Part shown: positions 1-8,881 of the stretch, in pieces
Position numbering within the stretch: the stretch's first letter is position 1
How the letters are laid out: every line of letters starts with the position of its first letter
Assembly (NCBI GenBank): GCA_040902705.1
Contig: JBBDWT010000201.1
Coordinates: 7,721-71,720, forward strand
Reading direction: 5' to 3'
Length of the DNA stretch: 64,000 bases
Origin: DATBSK01 sp040902705
Lineage (GTDB): Bacteria; Actinomycetota; Acidimicrobiia; IMCC26256; PALSA-555
The notes under the pieces: model-generated
What the model was told of the DNA's origin: nothing
Databases searched by the model: none
Seen by the model: only the letters and a program-made list of their open reading frames with translations
Position numbers and translations under genes: made by a program

Positions 1-1080
1 GCAGTGCCGGCCGGCACGTTCGTGTTCTGGTACGTGCTGTACGGCGAGCCCGCGACGAAGGTACAGGGCGCCCTCGGCGTCTCCGAGGGCCTCCGCCGGG
101 TGCCGACGTTCGTCGCCCACGGGATCTGGTGGACGCTCCAGTACCTGCTCGACGTCGACAGTGGCGGGCCGATCGTGCTGCTGGCCGCGGCGCTGTTGGT
201 CGCGGTGACCCTGCGATGGCGCGAACGAGCATGGCAGGTCGCATCGTGCATCGCCGCTGGTGCCCCGCTGTACCTCGCGTTGACGACCTTCGGTCGCGGC
301 GGCTTCGGGCTCGGCGTCGCAGGGAACTCCAGGTACTCCTACATCGTGATCGCGTTCTTGCTCCCGGTGCTGACGCTCGCCGTCGACCGACTCGCTCGAC
401 GGTTCGCGATCGGGCCGACGGTGGCCGTCGTCGCGCTCGTGGTGCTGGTCGGACTCCAGGCGGTCGGCCTCGAGCGCAAGGCATCGCAGTCGGCGCCGAT
501 CGAGCAGGAGACGAAGCGACGCCTCGTTGCCGCCGCGCTCGTGCTGCGAGACGGGATCCGCCCGGTCGGTGCGCCGGTGCCGGAGTTCGAGCCGGGCCTC
601 GACGCCACGGAGGTCGAGCAGCTCGACCGCGACGGCGACCTGCCCGGAAACGTGCGGCCATCCGCAGCCGATCTCCTCACCGCCCGCTTGTACCTCGAGG
701 TCGCAACCGTCGAGGCCGAGCCCCTCGGGTCCGCCTACCCGGTGCAGGCGCTCGTGGTGGGAGGGGCAGCCGTCCATCCCGCTCGGATCGCGGGCTGCGT
801 CCGCACGGAGCGGCTCGAGCCGGGTGACGACGTGCGGCTCTCCTTCCCGGCTGGGGGCAGCGTCCGCGTCGACGCCGACGAACCGAGCTACGAGCTCGTG
901 CTCGCGCTCGCCCAGGCCGGGGTCCGCAGCCGCGAGCGACCTGCGTTCCTCCCGCCGACGCTCGAGCTCGTCGTCGTCGACGTCGCGAAGGCGCCGACGC
1001 TCCTCCTCGGCCCTCGCACGGTCGCGACGACGCTGCGGATCTGCGGTGCCGAGGCGGGCGCAACCCCGGCGCGGGAGTGA
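1..1080 (+). CDS. C-terminal part of an unidentified polytopic membrane protein
   Basis: The frame is open from the first base of the window to a TGA at 1078-1080, so the true start lies outside. The first ~150 residues hold about four hydrophobic segments (for example IVLLAAALLVAVTL and YIVIAFLLPVLTLAV), with short charged loops between them. The last ~200 residues are soluble in character, acidic and rich in Val, Leu and Glu, and probably face the outside or form an accessory domain. A GTG at position 4 exists but has no convincing ribosome binding site. I do not recognise the family. The layout (membrane bundle followed by an extracytoplasmic domain) resembles GT-C-type or O-antigen ligase-like proteins, and the glycan neighbourhood fits, but this is inference. 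It ends 11 bases from the convergent methyltransferase gene. Confidence 0.6.
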   Translation, partial: AVPAGTFVFWYVLYGEPATKVQGALGVSEGLRRVPTFVAHGIWWTLQYLLDVDSGGPIVLLAAALLVAVTLRWRERAWQVASCIAAGAPLYLALTTFGRGGFGLGVAGNSRYSYIVIAFLLPVLTLAVDRLARRFAIGPTVAVVALVVLVGLQAVGLERKASQSAPIEQETKRRLVAAALVLRDGIRPVGAPVPEFEPGLDATEVEQLDRDGDLPGNVRPSAADLLTARLYLEVATVEAEPLGSAYPVQALVVGGAAVHPARIAGCVRTERLEPGDDVRLSFPAGGSVRVDADEPSYELVLALAQAGVRSRERPAFLPPTLELVVVDVAKAPTLLLGPRTVATTLRICGAEAGATPARE

Positions 1081-1090
1081 CGCGCTTCGC

Positions 1091-2194
1091 CTAGGACTGA
1101 CCTGGCTGCGGCTTGGCGGCCCAAGCGACGACCCACATGTCCTGCGGCACGGCCGCGCCCTGGATGTCGACGAACCCGGCCTGCTCGAGGTACCGGCGGA
1201 GCTCCTCGGGCGTCGACGACTTGCTGATGTTCGGAGGACGCTCGAGCGGGTGGTAGCGCTCGAGCGTCTCCATGAAGAACGCCCACCCCGGCTCGCTCAA
1301 GAGGTTGAAGTTGTCGATGTACACCCGGCCGCCGGGCCGGAGCACGCGCATCGCTTCGACGACGTAACGGAAGCGCTCCCATTCGTCGAGGTGCATGAAG
1401 ACGACCGTGCAATAGACGACGTCGACCGACTCACTCTCGATCGGCGCGAGGTCCCACCCGCTGATCTCGACGAAGTCGACGTTGTCGTGCTGCGCGAGGC
1501 GTCGGCGCGCGTGCGCCAGCATGTGCCCGGAGACGTCGGTCGCGATCCACCGACGACAGCGCGGCGCGAGGGACGGGCCCACCCGTCCGACGCCCGCACC
1601 GATCTCGAGGATGACGTCGTCGGGGTGGATGCCCACGGTCGACTCGAGCGTCGACACGGTGAGATTCCCCATGCGCGTGTACACGTCTTCGTCGGTGTAG
1701 CCCGCGACCGAGAGCTTGGCCGAGTCCTCGTCGACCGCGACCGCGTTCCACGTCGCCTTGTAGTCGGCCCGCGCCGGGCGCTCGTCCTCGCCCGGCACCA
1801 CGCGGACCTCGACCGTTCCGACGGAGGTGCCATCGGTCACGGCGAGCTCGACGCAGACCGGCTCCTCGAACGGCTCCGGGAGCGCGACGTGGAAGCGGAA
1901 GCCGTCGGCTCGACGCGCGTGCGGCAACAGTTGCGGGATGAGGGGCAGGACGTCGTCGCGGGGATCGTCCGCGATCACCTCGACGGGCGGGCTCCCGGCG
2001 AGGGTCGCGCGCACGGTCGCGGGCTCGTCGGCGGCCGAGACCACCCAACCCTCGACGCGCAGCAGTGGCACCGCGGACGACACCGTCGTCGCCGAGGGCT
2101 GGTCGAGCCACATCAAGAACGGCTGGTCCTCGCCGTCAGCCGAACCCTTCCGGCGGCCTCGCTCGGTCCGCGTCGCACCGATGAGCACGTTCAA
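1091..2194 (-). CDS. SAM-dependent methyltransferase with N-terminal beta-rich module
   Basis: This 367-residue protein has two parts. Residues ~1-130 form a Val-rich module that opens with the signature NVLIGATR...LDQPS...EGWVV and also occurs in the products at 13767-14921 and 14918-16057. Residues ~150-360 are a class I methyltransferase: SAM motif I is VILEIGAGVGRVGPSLA, followed by an acidic IATDVSGHM loop and LRPGGRVYIDNFNLL. The catalytic half is very close to that of the gene at 14918, so the two are paralogues. It probably O- or N-methylates a sugar of the surface glycan in the cytoplasm. The ATG at 2194 is supported because the shared N-terminal signature begins right after it. The gene follows a GT2 gene on the same strand after a 46-base gap. 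Confidence 0.85.
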   Translation of the reverse strand: MNVLIGATRTERGRRKGSADGEDQPFLMWLDQPSATTVSSAVPLLRVEGWVVSAADEPATVRATLAGSPPVEVIADDPRDDVLPLIPQLLPHARRADGFRFHVALPEPFEEPVCVELAVTDGTSVGTVEVRVVPGEDERPARADYKATWNAVAVDEDSAKLSVAGYTDEDVYTRMGNLTVSTLESTVGIHPDDVILEIGAGVGRVGPSLAPRCRRWIATDVSGHMLAHARRRLAQHDNVDFVEISGWDLAPIESESVDVVYCTVVFMHLDEWERFRYVVEAMRVLRPGGRVYIDNFNLLSEPGWAFFMETLERYHPLERPPNISKSSTPEELRRYLEQAGFVDIQGAAVPQDMWVVAWAAKPQPGQS

Positions 2195-2240
2195 CTTCCT
2201 CCCATGGCGACGTCGACAGGGCTCTCACCCGGGTCTCGCA

Positions 2241-3173
2241 TCAGTCCGGCGATTCCTGGATGTCGAGCACGAGCGCCGAGATCAGCAGCTGAACGCCGAT
2301 CAGGAAAGGTACCACCGACAGCAGCACCGTCCCCGTGGTCGCCGCACCCGGACCGATGGTCTCCGCGACCACCCAGATGCCGAAGCCGACGCCCCAGAGG
2401 AGGAGCGCGAAGCCGGTGAAGAAGAACAGCGCGATCGGGGAGAAGGACCGGATCGTGTACTTCCAGATGAGGCGCTTCCAGAAGCCGCGCACGAGGAGCC
2501 AGCCGATCGCGGGGATGACCCGGCGGAGCTGGATCCCCGACACCTCCGTCCCGTACCGGGCCGGGACGGAGACGTCGAGTGCGCGCACGCCGACGATGTT
2601 GAGATTGATGAGCAGGTCGTTCTCGAACTCGTAGCCCTTCGAGATCTCCCCGAAGGGCACGAGCTCGAGCGCCTCCCGCGTGATCGCCGTGTATCCGTTC
2701 TGCGGGTCGAAGAGGTGCCAGTAGCCGCTCGCGAGCTTGGTGAGGAACGACAGCACGATGTTGCCGAACACGCGGTAGCGGGGCATGCCGGCGAACGAGC
2801 TGCGCGAGAAGAACCGGTTCGCCTTGGTGAATCCGTAGCCACGATCGATGATCGGATCGAGCAGCGCGGGCAGGTACGAGGGGTCCATCTGGTCGTCGCC
2901 GGCGAAGACCACGTCGATGTCGCTGCCGAGATCCAGGGCGCGCCTGTGCGCGGTGAGGATCGCCCCGCCGACGCCCTGGTTCTCCTCGTGCGTGACCACC
3001 ACGGCTCGAGGATCCCCGACGGCCGCGGCGACCTCGGCGGTGCGGTCGGTGCTGGCATCGTCGACGACGACGACGATGTCGACGAGCTCAGGAAGCCCAC
3101 GGATGACGTCCGCGATGTGCGCCTCCTCGTTGTACGCGGGCACCACCGCCGCGATCTTCCGATCTCGGTACAT
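2241..3173 (-). CDS. GT2 glycosyltransferase, polyprenyl-phosphate sugar transferase type
   Basis: This 310-residue protein has a DPM1/GtrB-like GT-A domain at residues 1-230: the nucleotide-binding start AAVVPAYNEEAHIADVI, then VVVDDASTD, and the D-x-D-like FAGDDQMDP. The C-terminal ~80 residues contain two hydrophobic segments (IALFFFTGFALLLWGVGF and TVLLSVVPFLIGVQLLIS), as in enzymes that load a sugar onto undecaprenyl or polyprenyl phosphate at the inner membrane face. The ATG at 3173 (MYRDRK) is chosen because it lies 4 bases after the stop of the upstream oxidoreductase gene and directly precedes the conserved fold. A longer reading to 3257 would overlap that gene. The lipid carrier and sugar cannot be told from sequence. 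Confidence 0.85.
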   Translation of the reverse strand: MYRDRKIAAVVPAYNEEAHIADVIRGLPELVDIVVVVDDASTDRTAEVAAAVGDPRAVVVTHEENQGVGGAILTAHRRALDLGSDIDVVFAGDDQMDPSYLPALLDPIIDRGYGFTKANRFFSRSSFAGMPRYRVFGNIVLSFLTKLASGYWHLFDPQNGYTAITREALELVPFGEISKGYEFENDLLINLNIVGVRALDVSVPARYGTEVSGIQLRRVIPAIGWLLVRGFWKRLIWKYTIRSFSPIALFFFTGFALLLWGVGFGIWVVAETIGPGAATTGTVLLSVVPFLIGVQLLISALVLDIQESPD

Positions 3174-3177
3174 GGCC

Positions 3178-4146
3178 TCAGCCGCTCGGTCCCGACGGAC
3201 CGCTCCCGAGGCGGGCCGCGGCCTCGACGCGCTCGACCAACCGCAGCGCTTCGACACCGTCGGTTGCCCCGACCTTCGGCGGCGTCCCCGTCGACACCGC
3301 CCGGACGAACTCCTGGAGCTCGAGCAGCAACGGCTCCCCCTGGGCCTCGAGGAACGGGATCTCCACCACGCCGCTCTGGCGGTATCGAGCGCCCTCGGAC
3401 GACAAGAACTCGGAGTGCTCGACCCGGTTGATCGTGACGTCCTGGCGCACGAGGTCGACGCTGACGAAGCGGTCTGCCTGGGTGATCCGGAGCTCCCGGA
3501 TCTTCTGCTGCCCGACGCGGCTCGCGATGAGACTCGCCGTCATCCCGTTCTCGAACCGGAGGAGCGCGCTCGCCAGATCGGCCGACTCGGAGCGGACGCT
3601 CATCGTCATGGCAGAGACGTCGACCACCTCGCAACGCGCGATCGATCGGATCACGTCCAGATCATGGATCATGAGATCGGTGACCACTCCATCGCGGACG
3701 CGAGGAGAGTACGGGCTGATGCGGGCAGCCGCGACGTGCACGACGTCACCGAGCAGCTGGTCGAGCTCGAGCACGGCCGGATTGAAGCGCTCGACGTGAC
3801 CGACCATCAGGATCACCCCCAGGCTCTCCGCCGTCTCCGCGAGTGCTTCCGCGTCGGCGACGGTCGTCGCCAGGGGCTTCTCGATGAGCACGGGGACGCC
3901 GGCCTTCAAGAGCGTGAGCCCGATGTCGCGGTGGAGCGAGCTCGGAACCGCCACGATCGCGGCGTCGACGTGACCGAGCACGTCACCGACGTCGGTCGAC
4001 GCCTGCGCACCGATTGCGGTGGCGAGCCGGCCGGCGCGCTCGGCGTCAGGGTCCACGACGTAGGTGACCGTCGCGTCGCGGAGCCCCCGCGCGATCCGCG
4101 CGTGGTTCGTACCCATGATCCCGGCCCCGATGATCGCCAGCCTCAT
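3178..4146 (-). CDS. Gfo/Idh/MocA family NAD(P)-dependent sugar oxidoreductase
   Basis: This 322-residue protein starts MRLAIIGAGIMGTNHARIAR, a Rossmann motif GxGxxG at the very N-terminus. It continues with VDPDAERA, the family motif EKPLATT (the Lys of the EKP motif is the usual catalytic residue) and VGHVERFNPA, which is typical of WlbA-like dehydrogenases acting on UDP-sugars. The next genes in the operon are an aminotransferase and an N-acetyltransferase. Oxidation, transamination and acetylation in that set is the route to 2,3-diacetamido-type uronic sugars, so a nucleotide-sugar 3-dehydrogenase role is likely. The ATG at 4146 removes an 82-residue low-complexity extension and leaves 16 bases to the upstream stop at 4163. 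Confidence 0.88.
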   Translation of the reverse strand: MRLAIIGAGIMGTNHARIARGLRDATVTYVVDPDAERAGRLATAIGAQASTDVGDVLGHVDAAIVAVPSSLHRDIGLTLLKAGVPVLIEKPLATTVADAEALAETAESLGVILMVGHVERFNPAVLELDQLLGDVVHVAAARISPYSPRVRDGVVTDLMIHDLDVIRSIARCEVVDVSAMTMSVRSESADLASALLRFENGMTASLIASRVGQQKIRELRITQADRFVSVDLVRQDVTINRVEHSEFLSSEGARYRQSGVVEIPFLEAQGEPLLLELQEFVRAVSTGTPPKVGATDGVEALRLVERVEAAARLGSGPSGPSG

Positions 4147-4162
4147 GATCGCGACCTCGACG

Positions 4163-5284
4163 TCACGACAGGAGATCCTGGATCGCACGCACGATCTCGG
4201 CGATCTCGAGGTCATCGAGCGCCGGGTGCACCGGGAGCGAGAGCACCTGGTCGGCGGCGGCACGCGCGTTCGGGACCTCGGCGACGTGCACGCGCGGGTG
4301 CTCCAGGTAGCACTCGTAGTCGAAGACCACGCGCGGGTAGTACACGCCCGTCGCGATCCCACGGTCCGCGAGTGCGCGACCGAGGTCGTCACGACCGAGT
4401 CGTGCCTCGGGCGTGATCCGCACCGTGTACTGGTGCCAGACGGGCGTGCGGTCCGCGCTCACCCGCGGGCGCACGAGGCCCGGCACGCCTTCGAGGCCGA
4501 CGTCGAGCGCCGCGGCGTTCGCACGCCGCCGCGCGGTCCGGTCGTCGAGCTGCGCCAGCTGCGGGATCCCCGCAGCTGCCTGGAGGTCGGTGAGGCGGAA
4601 GTTGTGGCCGGCGATCTCGTAGCGGTAGCGCGCCCTCATGCCCTGGTTGCGGAGGAGACGCAGCCGATCGGCGAGCCCATCGTCGTCGCAGGTCACGACG
4701 CCGCCCTCACCGGTGGTGATGTTCTTGGTCGCGTAGAGCGAGAAGCAGCCGAGCCCGAACGACCCGACCGGCCGGCCCCCCACGCGTGCGCCGTGGGCCT
4801 GGGCCGCGTCCTCCACGATGGCCACGCCCCGGCCCTCGGCCACGGTCGCGATCTCGGGCATGGCCGCCGGCAGCCCGTAGAGATGCACCGGCATCACCAC
4901 CCGGGTCGCGGAGGTCAACGCGGCGTCGATGGCGTCGGCCGGGATCGTGAAGTCGTCCCCGATGTCGACGAACGTCGCCGTCGCCCCGGCTTCGAGGATC
5001 GCGTTCAACGTCGCGACGAACGTGAAGGGGCTCGTGAGGACTTCGTCACCGGGCCCGATCTCGAGGGCCCCGAGCGCCGCGACCAGCGCCGTCGTCCCGG
5101 AGCTGACCGCGACGGCGTGCCGGGTGCCGGCGAGGGCGCGGAACCCGTCCTCGAGGCGCTCCACCATCGGTCCTTGCGCGAGCTGTCCCGAACGCAGCAC
5201 CTCCAGGACCAGCGCCTCCTCCTCGGCTCCCATCTCGACGGACGAGATCGCGATCGGCGAGGTGCGGAGACGTCCGCCCGTCAC
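4163..5284 (-). CDS. DegT/DnrJ/EryC1/StrS-family PLP-dependent sugar aminotransferase
   Basis: This 373-residue protein shows the family marks in order: an early GQLAQGPMVERLE, AVAVSSGTTALVAAL, the PLP-contacting VEDAAQAHGA, and the Schiff-base lysine in LYATKNITTGEGG. It would transfer an amino group, usually from glutamate, to a keto group of a nucleotide sugar. Flanked by an oxidoreductase and a hexapeptide acetyltransferase, it probably acts second in a dehydrogenase-aminotransferase-acetyltransferase route. The GTG at 5284 overlaps the TGA of the acetyltransferase gene in a GTGA tetranucleotide, which suggests translational coupling. An in-frame GTG at 5305 is an alternative. Confidence 0.9.
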   Translation of the reverse strand: MTGGRLRTSPIAISSVEMGAEEEALVLEVLRSGQLAQGPMVERLEDGFRALAGTRHAVAVSSGTTALVAALGALEIGPGDEVLTSPFTFVATLNAILEAGATATFVDIGDDFTIPADAIDAALTSATRVVMPVHLYGLPAAMPEIATVAEGRGVAIVEDAAQAHGARVGGRPVGSFGLGCFSLYATKNITTGEGGVVTCDDDGLADRLRLLRNQGMRARYRYEIAGHNFRLTDLQAAAGIPQLAQLDDRTARRRANAAALDVGLEGVPGLVRPRVSADRTPVWHQYTVRITPEARLGRDDLGRALADRGIATGVYYPRVVFDYECYLEHPRVHVAEVPNARAAADQVLSLPVHPALDDLEIAEIVRAIQDLLS

Positions 5285-5850
5285 GTCGCCTCCCGGCTTC
5301 GACACACGTCACAACGGAAGCCTGGCGGCGGCGCATCGGTGCGGGCAACCACGCGACCGCACTCGCAGGCCCACCCGATCTGGTGCGCCGGGTTCCCGAC
5401 CACGATCGCGTGATCGGCGACGCTCCGGGTCACGACGCTCCCCGCGCCGACGACGGACCACGCTCCGAGCTCGACACCGCACACGATGGTGGCGTTCGCG
5501 CCGATCGATGCACCTCGTCGTACCGTCGTCGGCACGAGCTCCCAGTCGCCTGAGGCCCGGGGGTAGCGGTCGTTCGTGAACACCGCGCTCGGGCCGACGA
5601 ACACGTCGTCCTCGACGACCACGCCGTCGTAGACCGACACATTGTTCTGCACCTTCACCCGGTCACCGATGCGAGCGCCGACGTCCACGTAGACGTTCTT
5701 CCCGAGAGTGCAGTCTCGCCCGACGACCGCACCGTCGCGTACGTGGGAGTGATGCCAGACGCGCGTCCCCGCGCCGATCCGGGCTCCCGGGTCGACGACG
5801 GCGGTGTCATGGGCGAAGTACAGCGTGGCGTCGTGCAGCGTGGGGTCCAC
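5281..5850 (-). CDS. Hexapeptide-repeat N-acetyltransferase (WbpD/WlbB-like) with C-terminal zinc ribbon
   Basis: This protein of about 189 residues starts with GTG as VDPTLHDATLYFAHDTAVVD. It forms a left-handed beta-helix of imperfect hexapeptides (GARIGAGTRVWHHSHVRDGAV, DRVKVQNNVSVYDGV), closely matching UDP-2-acetamido-3-amino-sugar N-acetyltransferases. NNVSVY and FTNDRYPR are characteristic. The end carries a CxC...CxxC pattern (WACECG, then RCDVCRS), a probable small zinc site seen in many homologues. It would acetylate the amino group made by the aminotransferase encoded downstream. The GTG at 5850 is the best in-frame start after the leftward TACGAT box at 5926-5921. Confidence 0.87.
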   Translation of the reverse strand: MDPTLHDATLYFAHDTAVVDPGARIGAGTRVWHHSHVRDGAVVGRDCTLGKNVYVDVGARIGDRVKVQNNVSVYDGVVVEDDVFVGPSAVFTNDRYPRASGDWELVPTTVRRGASIGANATIVCGVELGAWSVVGAGSVVTRSVADHAIVVGNPAHQIGWACECGRVVARTDAPPPGFRCDVCRSREAT

Positions 5851-5856
5851 TACGAT
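5851..5856 (+). promoter_or_regulatory. Possible -10 box (TACGAT) for rightward GT2 gene
   Basis: TACGAT matches the actinobacterial TAnnnT consensus and sits 87 bases before the ATG at 5944. The preceding bases (GTCCAC) resemble those before the TACGAT box at 43889, so both may be read by the same sigma factor. No clear -35 is visible. Confidence 0.3.
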
Positions 5857-5920
5857 CCGTCGGCGGCCGACCGGAACCCCGGCCGGGGAGCGTCGAATGC
5901 TCCGATGCGTCAGCGCCCAG

Positions 5921-5926
5921 ATCGTA
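5921..5926 (-). promoter_or_regulatory. Possible -10 box (TACGAT) for leftward amino-sugar operon
   Basis: On the minus strand the bases read TACGAT, followed by a ~65-base leader to the GTG at 5850. It would drive the acetyltransferase, aminotransferase, oxidoreductase and GT2 genes. The leftward and rightward candidate transcripts would overlap by about 60 bases. Confidence 0.3.
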
Positions 5927-5943
5927 GTGCTCAGCAGCAGATC

Positions 5944-7281
5944 ATGACCTCTCCGGACCAGCGACCGCGCGTTCGTATCGTGACCTTGAACTTCAACGGC
6001 GGCGCGCTCACGGTCGACTGCCTCGAGCACCTCCGCACCACGGACTGGCCCGACGACCGGCTCGAGCTCGTCGTCGTCGACAACGGCTCGAACGATGGGG
6101 TGGTCGACCTCGTGCGGAGCCGTTGGCCCGAGGTGCGCGTCGTCGCCAGTGCCACCAATCGCGGCTTCGCCGGCGGGATGAACCTCGGCCTCGATCGGCT
6201 CGACGACATCGACTATGTCGCGCTCGTCAACAACGACCTCACCGTCGACGACGGCTGGCTCGCGCCGCTCGTCGACACCCTCGAATCCGATCCGACCCTC
6301 GGTGCTGCGTGCCCGAAGATCCTGTTCGCGACGCGTTTCCTCGAGGTCGAGATCGAGACGTCGACGTCACGCCGCGGGCGCGGCGACCATCGCGCGCTCG
6401 GCGTGCGCATCACCGGCATCGAGATCGGCGGCGGCGACGTCATCGGCGGGGTGCAGTGGTGGCAGGGCTTCTGGGGCCCTGAGGCGTCTTCGCCGTCCGA
6501 CCCCGTGTCGCAATGGAGCTCGGGACATGCCGTGCTGCGCGTCCCGATCGGACTCGACGCACCGGTGCCTCCCACGCTCCGGGTTCGGATCCAGGGGGCG
6601 ACGGCCGGGACCGCGGTGCTCCGGGCGGGCGGCGCGCCGAAGACGCTGCACCTCACGACCGAGCCCGCGTGGTGCGAGGTCGACATCGGCGATGAGCCGA
6701 TCGAGGTCATCAACAACGCCGGGAGCGTCCTGAACGCTGACGGCTACGGCGCCGACCGCGGCTACCTGGCGCGCGACGACGGGACGTTCGACACGCCTGC
6801 CGACGTCTTCGCGTGGTGCGGGGCCGCGGCTGTCCTCTCGACCCGCTACCTCAGCGACATCGGGCTCTTCGACGAGAGACTGTTCCTCTACTACGAGGAC
6901 CTCGAGCTGTCGTGGCGGGGACGGGATCGCGGTTGGCGCTACCGCTACGTCCCCGACGTCGTCGTCCGCCATGTGCACTCCGCGACGACTGGCGAGCATT
7001 CCCAGCTCGCGCGCTACCAGAACGAACGGAACCACCTGCTCGTGCTCGCGCTCCACGCGCCGCCCCGCACCCTGCTCCGGGCCGCTGGGCGCTCGCTGCT
7101 CGTCACCGCGTCGTACGCGCGACGAGACCTGTTGAGCCCGGCCCTTCGTGGCGACCGACCGAGCGCGGGCATCGTCCGCGATCGCGTCCGCGCCTTCGGC
7201 GGGTTCCTCCGGCTCCTCCCCGCGATCGCGCGGGAACGAGGTCGGACCCGAACCGAGACCAGGACCGCGGGGCGCGTCTAG
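5944..7281 (+). CDS. GT2 glycosyltransferase with a ~120-residue domain inserted in the catalytic fold
   Basis: This 445-residue protein begins VRIVTLNFNGGALTVDCLEHL, a rhamnosyltransferase-like GT2 start, with VVVDNGSNDG and the metal-binding VNNDLTVDD by residue ~100. The fold then breaks after PKILFATRF. Residues ~125-270 are beta-rich with many Gly and Trp (GVQWWQGFWGP, PTLRVRIQG) and resemble a carbohydrate-binding sandwich. The catalytic domain resumes with AWCGAAAVLSTRYLSDIGLFDERLFLYYEDLELSWR. The insertion may bind acceptor glycan. The ATG at 5944 is the only good start after the divergent promoter region. The DUF2142 gene follows immediately, with its GTG 2 bases after this stop. Confidence 0.85.
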   Translation: MTSPDQRPRVRIVTLNFNGGALTVDCLEHLRTTDWPDDRLELVVVDNGSNDGVVDLVRSRWPEVRVVASATNRGFAGGMNLGLDRLDDIDYVALVNNDLTVDDGWLAPLVDTLESDPTLGAACPKILFATRFLEVEIETSTSRRGRGDHRALGVRITGIEIGGGDVIGGVQWWQGFWGPEASSPSDPVSQWSSGHAVLRVPIGLDAPVPPTLRVRIQGATAGTAVLRAGGAPKTLHLTTEPAWCEVDIGDEPIEVINNAGSVLNADGYGADRGYLARDDGTFDTPADVFAWCGAAAVLSTRYLSDIGLFDERLFLYYEDLELSWRGRDRGWRYRYVPDVVVRHVHSATTGEHSQLARYQNERNHLLVLALHAPPRTLLRAAGRSLLVTASYARRDLLSPALRGDRPSAGIVRDRVRAFGGFLRLLPAIARERGRTRTETRTAGRV

Positions 7282-7282
7282 C

Positions 7283-8881
7283 GTGTCTCGTTCCGTGGCT
7301 GGGTCGCAGGTCCTCCGAAGGCTCGTAGCGAACGCGCGCGCGACCGAGCGCTCGCGTTGGTGGACGACGTTCCTGCTCGCGGCGTCCCTCAGCTCCCTCT
7401 GGCTGCTCGCGACACCGCTGTTCGGCGCACCCGACGAGCCGGCACACGCGATCCGGGCGGCGTCCGTGGCCCGGCTCCAGGTCGTGGGCGAAGAGGTCCC
7501 GACCTTCGAGGATCAGCTCGTCGTCGACGCCCCGAAGGGCTACGGGGACGCCAGTGGGTCGATCGCCTGCTACGCGTTCCAGCGCGACGTCCCGGTTGAC
7601 TGCGCGTCCGTTCCCGACGACACCACGATCGTGCCGCTGCCGACGAGTGCGGGGCGGCATCCACCCGCGTACTACCTCGTCGCGGGCCTTCCGTCGCTCG
7701 TGTCCACGGATGCGCTCGGCGTCTACCTCATGCGCGTCGTCAGCGTCCTGATCACCGCGGCCTTCGTCGCGTCTGCGGTGTCCAGCCTCGAGCGCCTCCG
7801 TCGCCCCCGGGTGGGTGCGCTCGGGATCCTGCTCGCCGCGACCCCGATGATGTTCTTCGTCGGAGGCGTCATCAACCCGAGCGCGGCCGAGATCCCGGCT
7901 GCCCTGTGCCTGTGGGCCGCGGGGACCGTCCTCGCGATCGAGGCGCCGCGGCGGGTGGATCCGCGTCTGGTCCGGCGCGTCGGGGTCGCCGCCATCGTGC
8001 TCGTGCTGGCGCGCCAGCTCGCGCCGCTCTGGCTCGTGCTGATCGCCCTGGCGCTCCTCGCGGTCGGCGGGCGTGGCGCCGTACGCGCCCTCTGGCTCAC
8101 CCGGAGCGCTCGGCGCTGGGCCGCCGGCATCGTCGCGGCCACGATCCTCCAGGGCGTCTGGATCCTGGCGGTCCGACCACTCGATCCGTCACTGGGCGAC
8201 AGCGAGTCGATGAAGGGCCTCACCACGGGCTCCGCGCTGCGGATCTCGTTCGGCGAGTCGCTGAACCGGCTCCGAGAGATGGTCGGGTGGTTCGGGTGGC
8301 TGGACGCGCCGTCCCCGGGCCTGACCTACGCCCTCTGGGCCGTCGCCCTCGGGGCCCTGATCGCGCTCGCGATGGTCCTCGGGCGGCGCCGGATGGTGTT
8401 CGTCGCCGGCGCGGTCGCGCTCGCGACCCTCACCGCGCCGATCTTCTTCGAGACGCTCCAGGCCCACCGGATCGGCTTCTTCTGGCAGGGCCGGTACTCG
8501 ATGCCGCTCGCAGTCGGCGTCCCGGTGCTCCTCGCCCTCTCCGCGGCCATGGATGGCGACGACGGCGACGATCCAGCCCACGCGCTCGCCCCCCGCGCGG
8601 TGCCGTTGCGCGTCGCCTGGCTGCTGCGCGGCACCGCGATCGCGGTCGTCGTGGCCCAGCTCGCGGCGTTCTGGCAGGCGTTGCGCCGCAACACCGTCGG
8701 CTACTCGGGTCCACTGGACTTCGTGATCGACCCGACATGGAAGCCGCCGGTACCGGCGTGGTTCCTGATCCCCGCCTACCTGGTGGTCGTGCTCGCGTTC
8801 GTCGCCTGGGTCGGACACCCGACCGGCGGTGTCCGGGCTCAGCCGGAGCCGGCTCCCTCGGGATCGCTCAGGTACTCGTAG
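7283..8881 (+). CDS. DUF2142-family polytopic membrane protein
   Basis: This 532-residue protein has an N-terminal anchor (FLLAASLSSLWLLATPLFG) followed at once by the family mark GAPDEPAHAIRAA. About ten more hydrophobic helices follow, including VGALGILLAATPMMFFVGGV and AIVLVLARQLAPLWLVLIALALL. DUF2142 proteins are predicted GT-C-like membrane proteins, usually found in surface-polysaccharide loci. An acidic residue pair in the first outer loop (PDEP) is where GT-C enzymes place their catalytic acid, so lipid-linked sugar transfer is plausible but unproven. The GTG at 7283 follows the preceding stop by one base. The 3' end overlaps the convergent glycosyltransferase gene by 43 bases. Confidence 0.8.
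   Translation: MSRSVAGSQVLRRLVANARATERSRWWTTFLLAASLSSLWLLATPLFGAPDEPAHAIRAASVARLQVVGEEVPTFEDQLVVDAPKGYGDASGSIACYAFQRDVPVDCASVPDDTTIVPLPTSAGRHPPAYYLVAGLPSLVSTDALGVYLMRVVSVLITAAFVASAVSSLERLRRPRVGALGILLAATPMMFFVGGVINPSAAEIPAALCLWAAGTVLAIEAPRRVDPRLVRRVGVAAIVLVLARQLAPLWLVLIALALLAVGGRGAVRALWLTRSARRWAAGIVAATILQGVWILAVRPLDPSLGDSESMKGLTTGSALRISFGESLNRLREMVGWFGWLDAPSPGLTYALWAVALGALIALAMVLGRRRMVFVAGAVALATLTAPIFFETLQAHRIGFFWQGRYSMPLAVGVPVLLALSAAMDGDDGDDPAHALAPRAVPLRVAWLLRGTAIAVVVAQLAAFWQALRRNTVGYSGPLDFVIDPTWKPPVPAWFLIPAYLVVVLAFVAWVGHPTGGVRAQPEPAPSGSLRYS

Noticed and set aside
3174..3257. A 28-residue N-terminal extension of the GT2 at 2241
   Set aside because: It overlaps the oxidoreductase gene, is low in complexity, and the GT2 fold starts right at the ATG at 3173.
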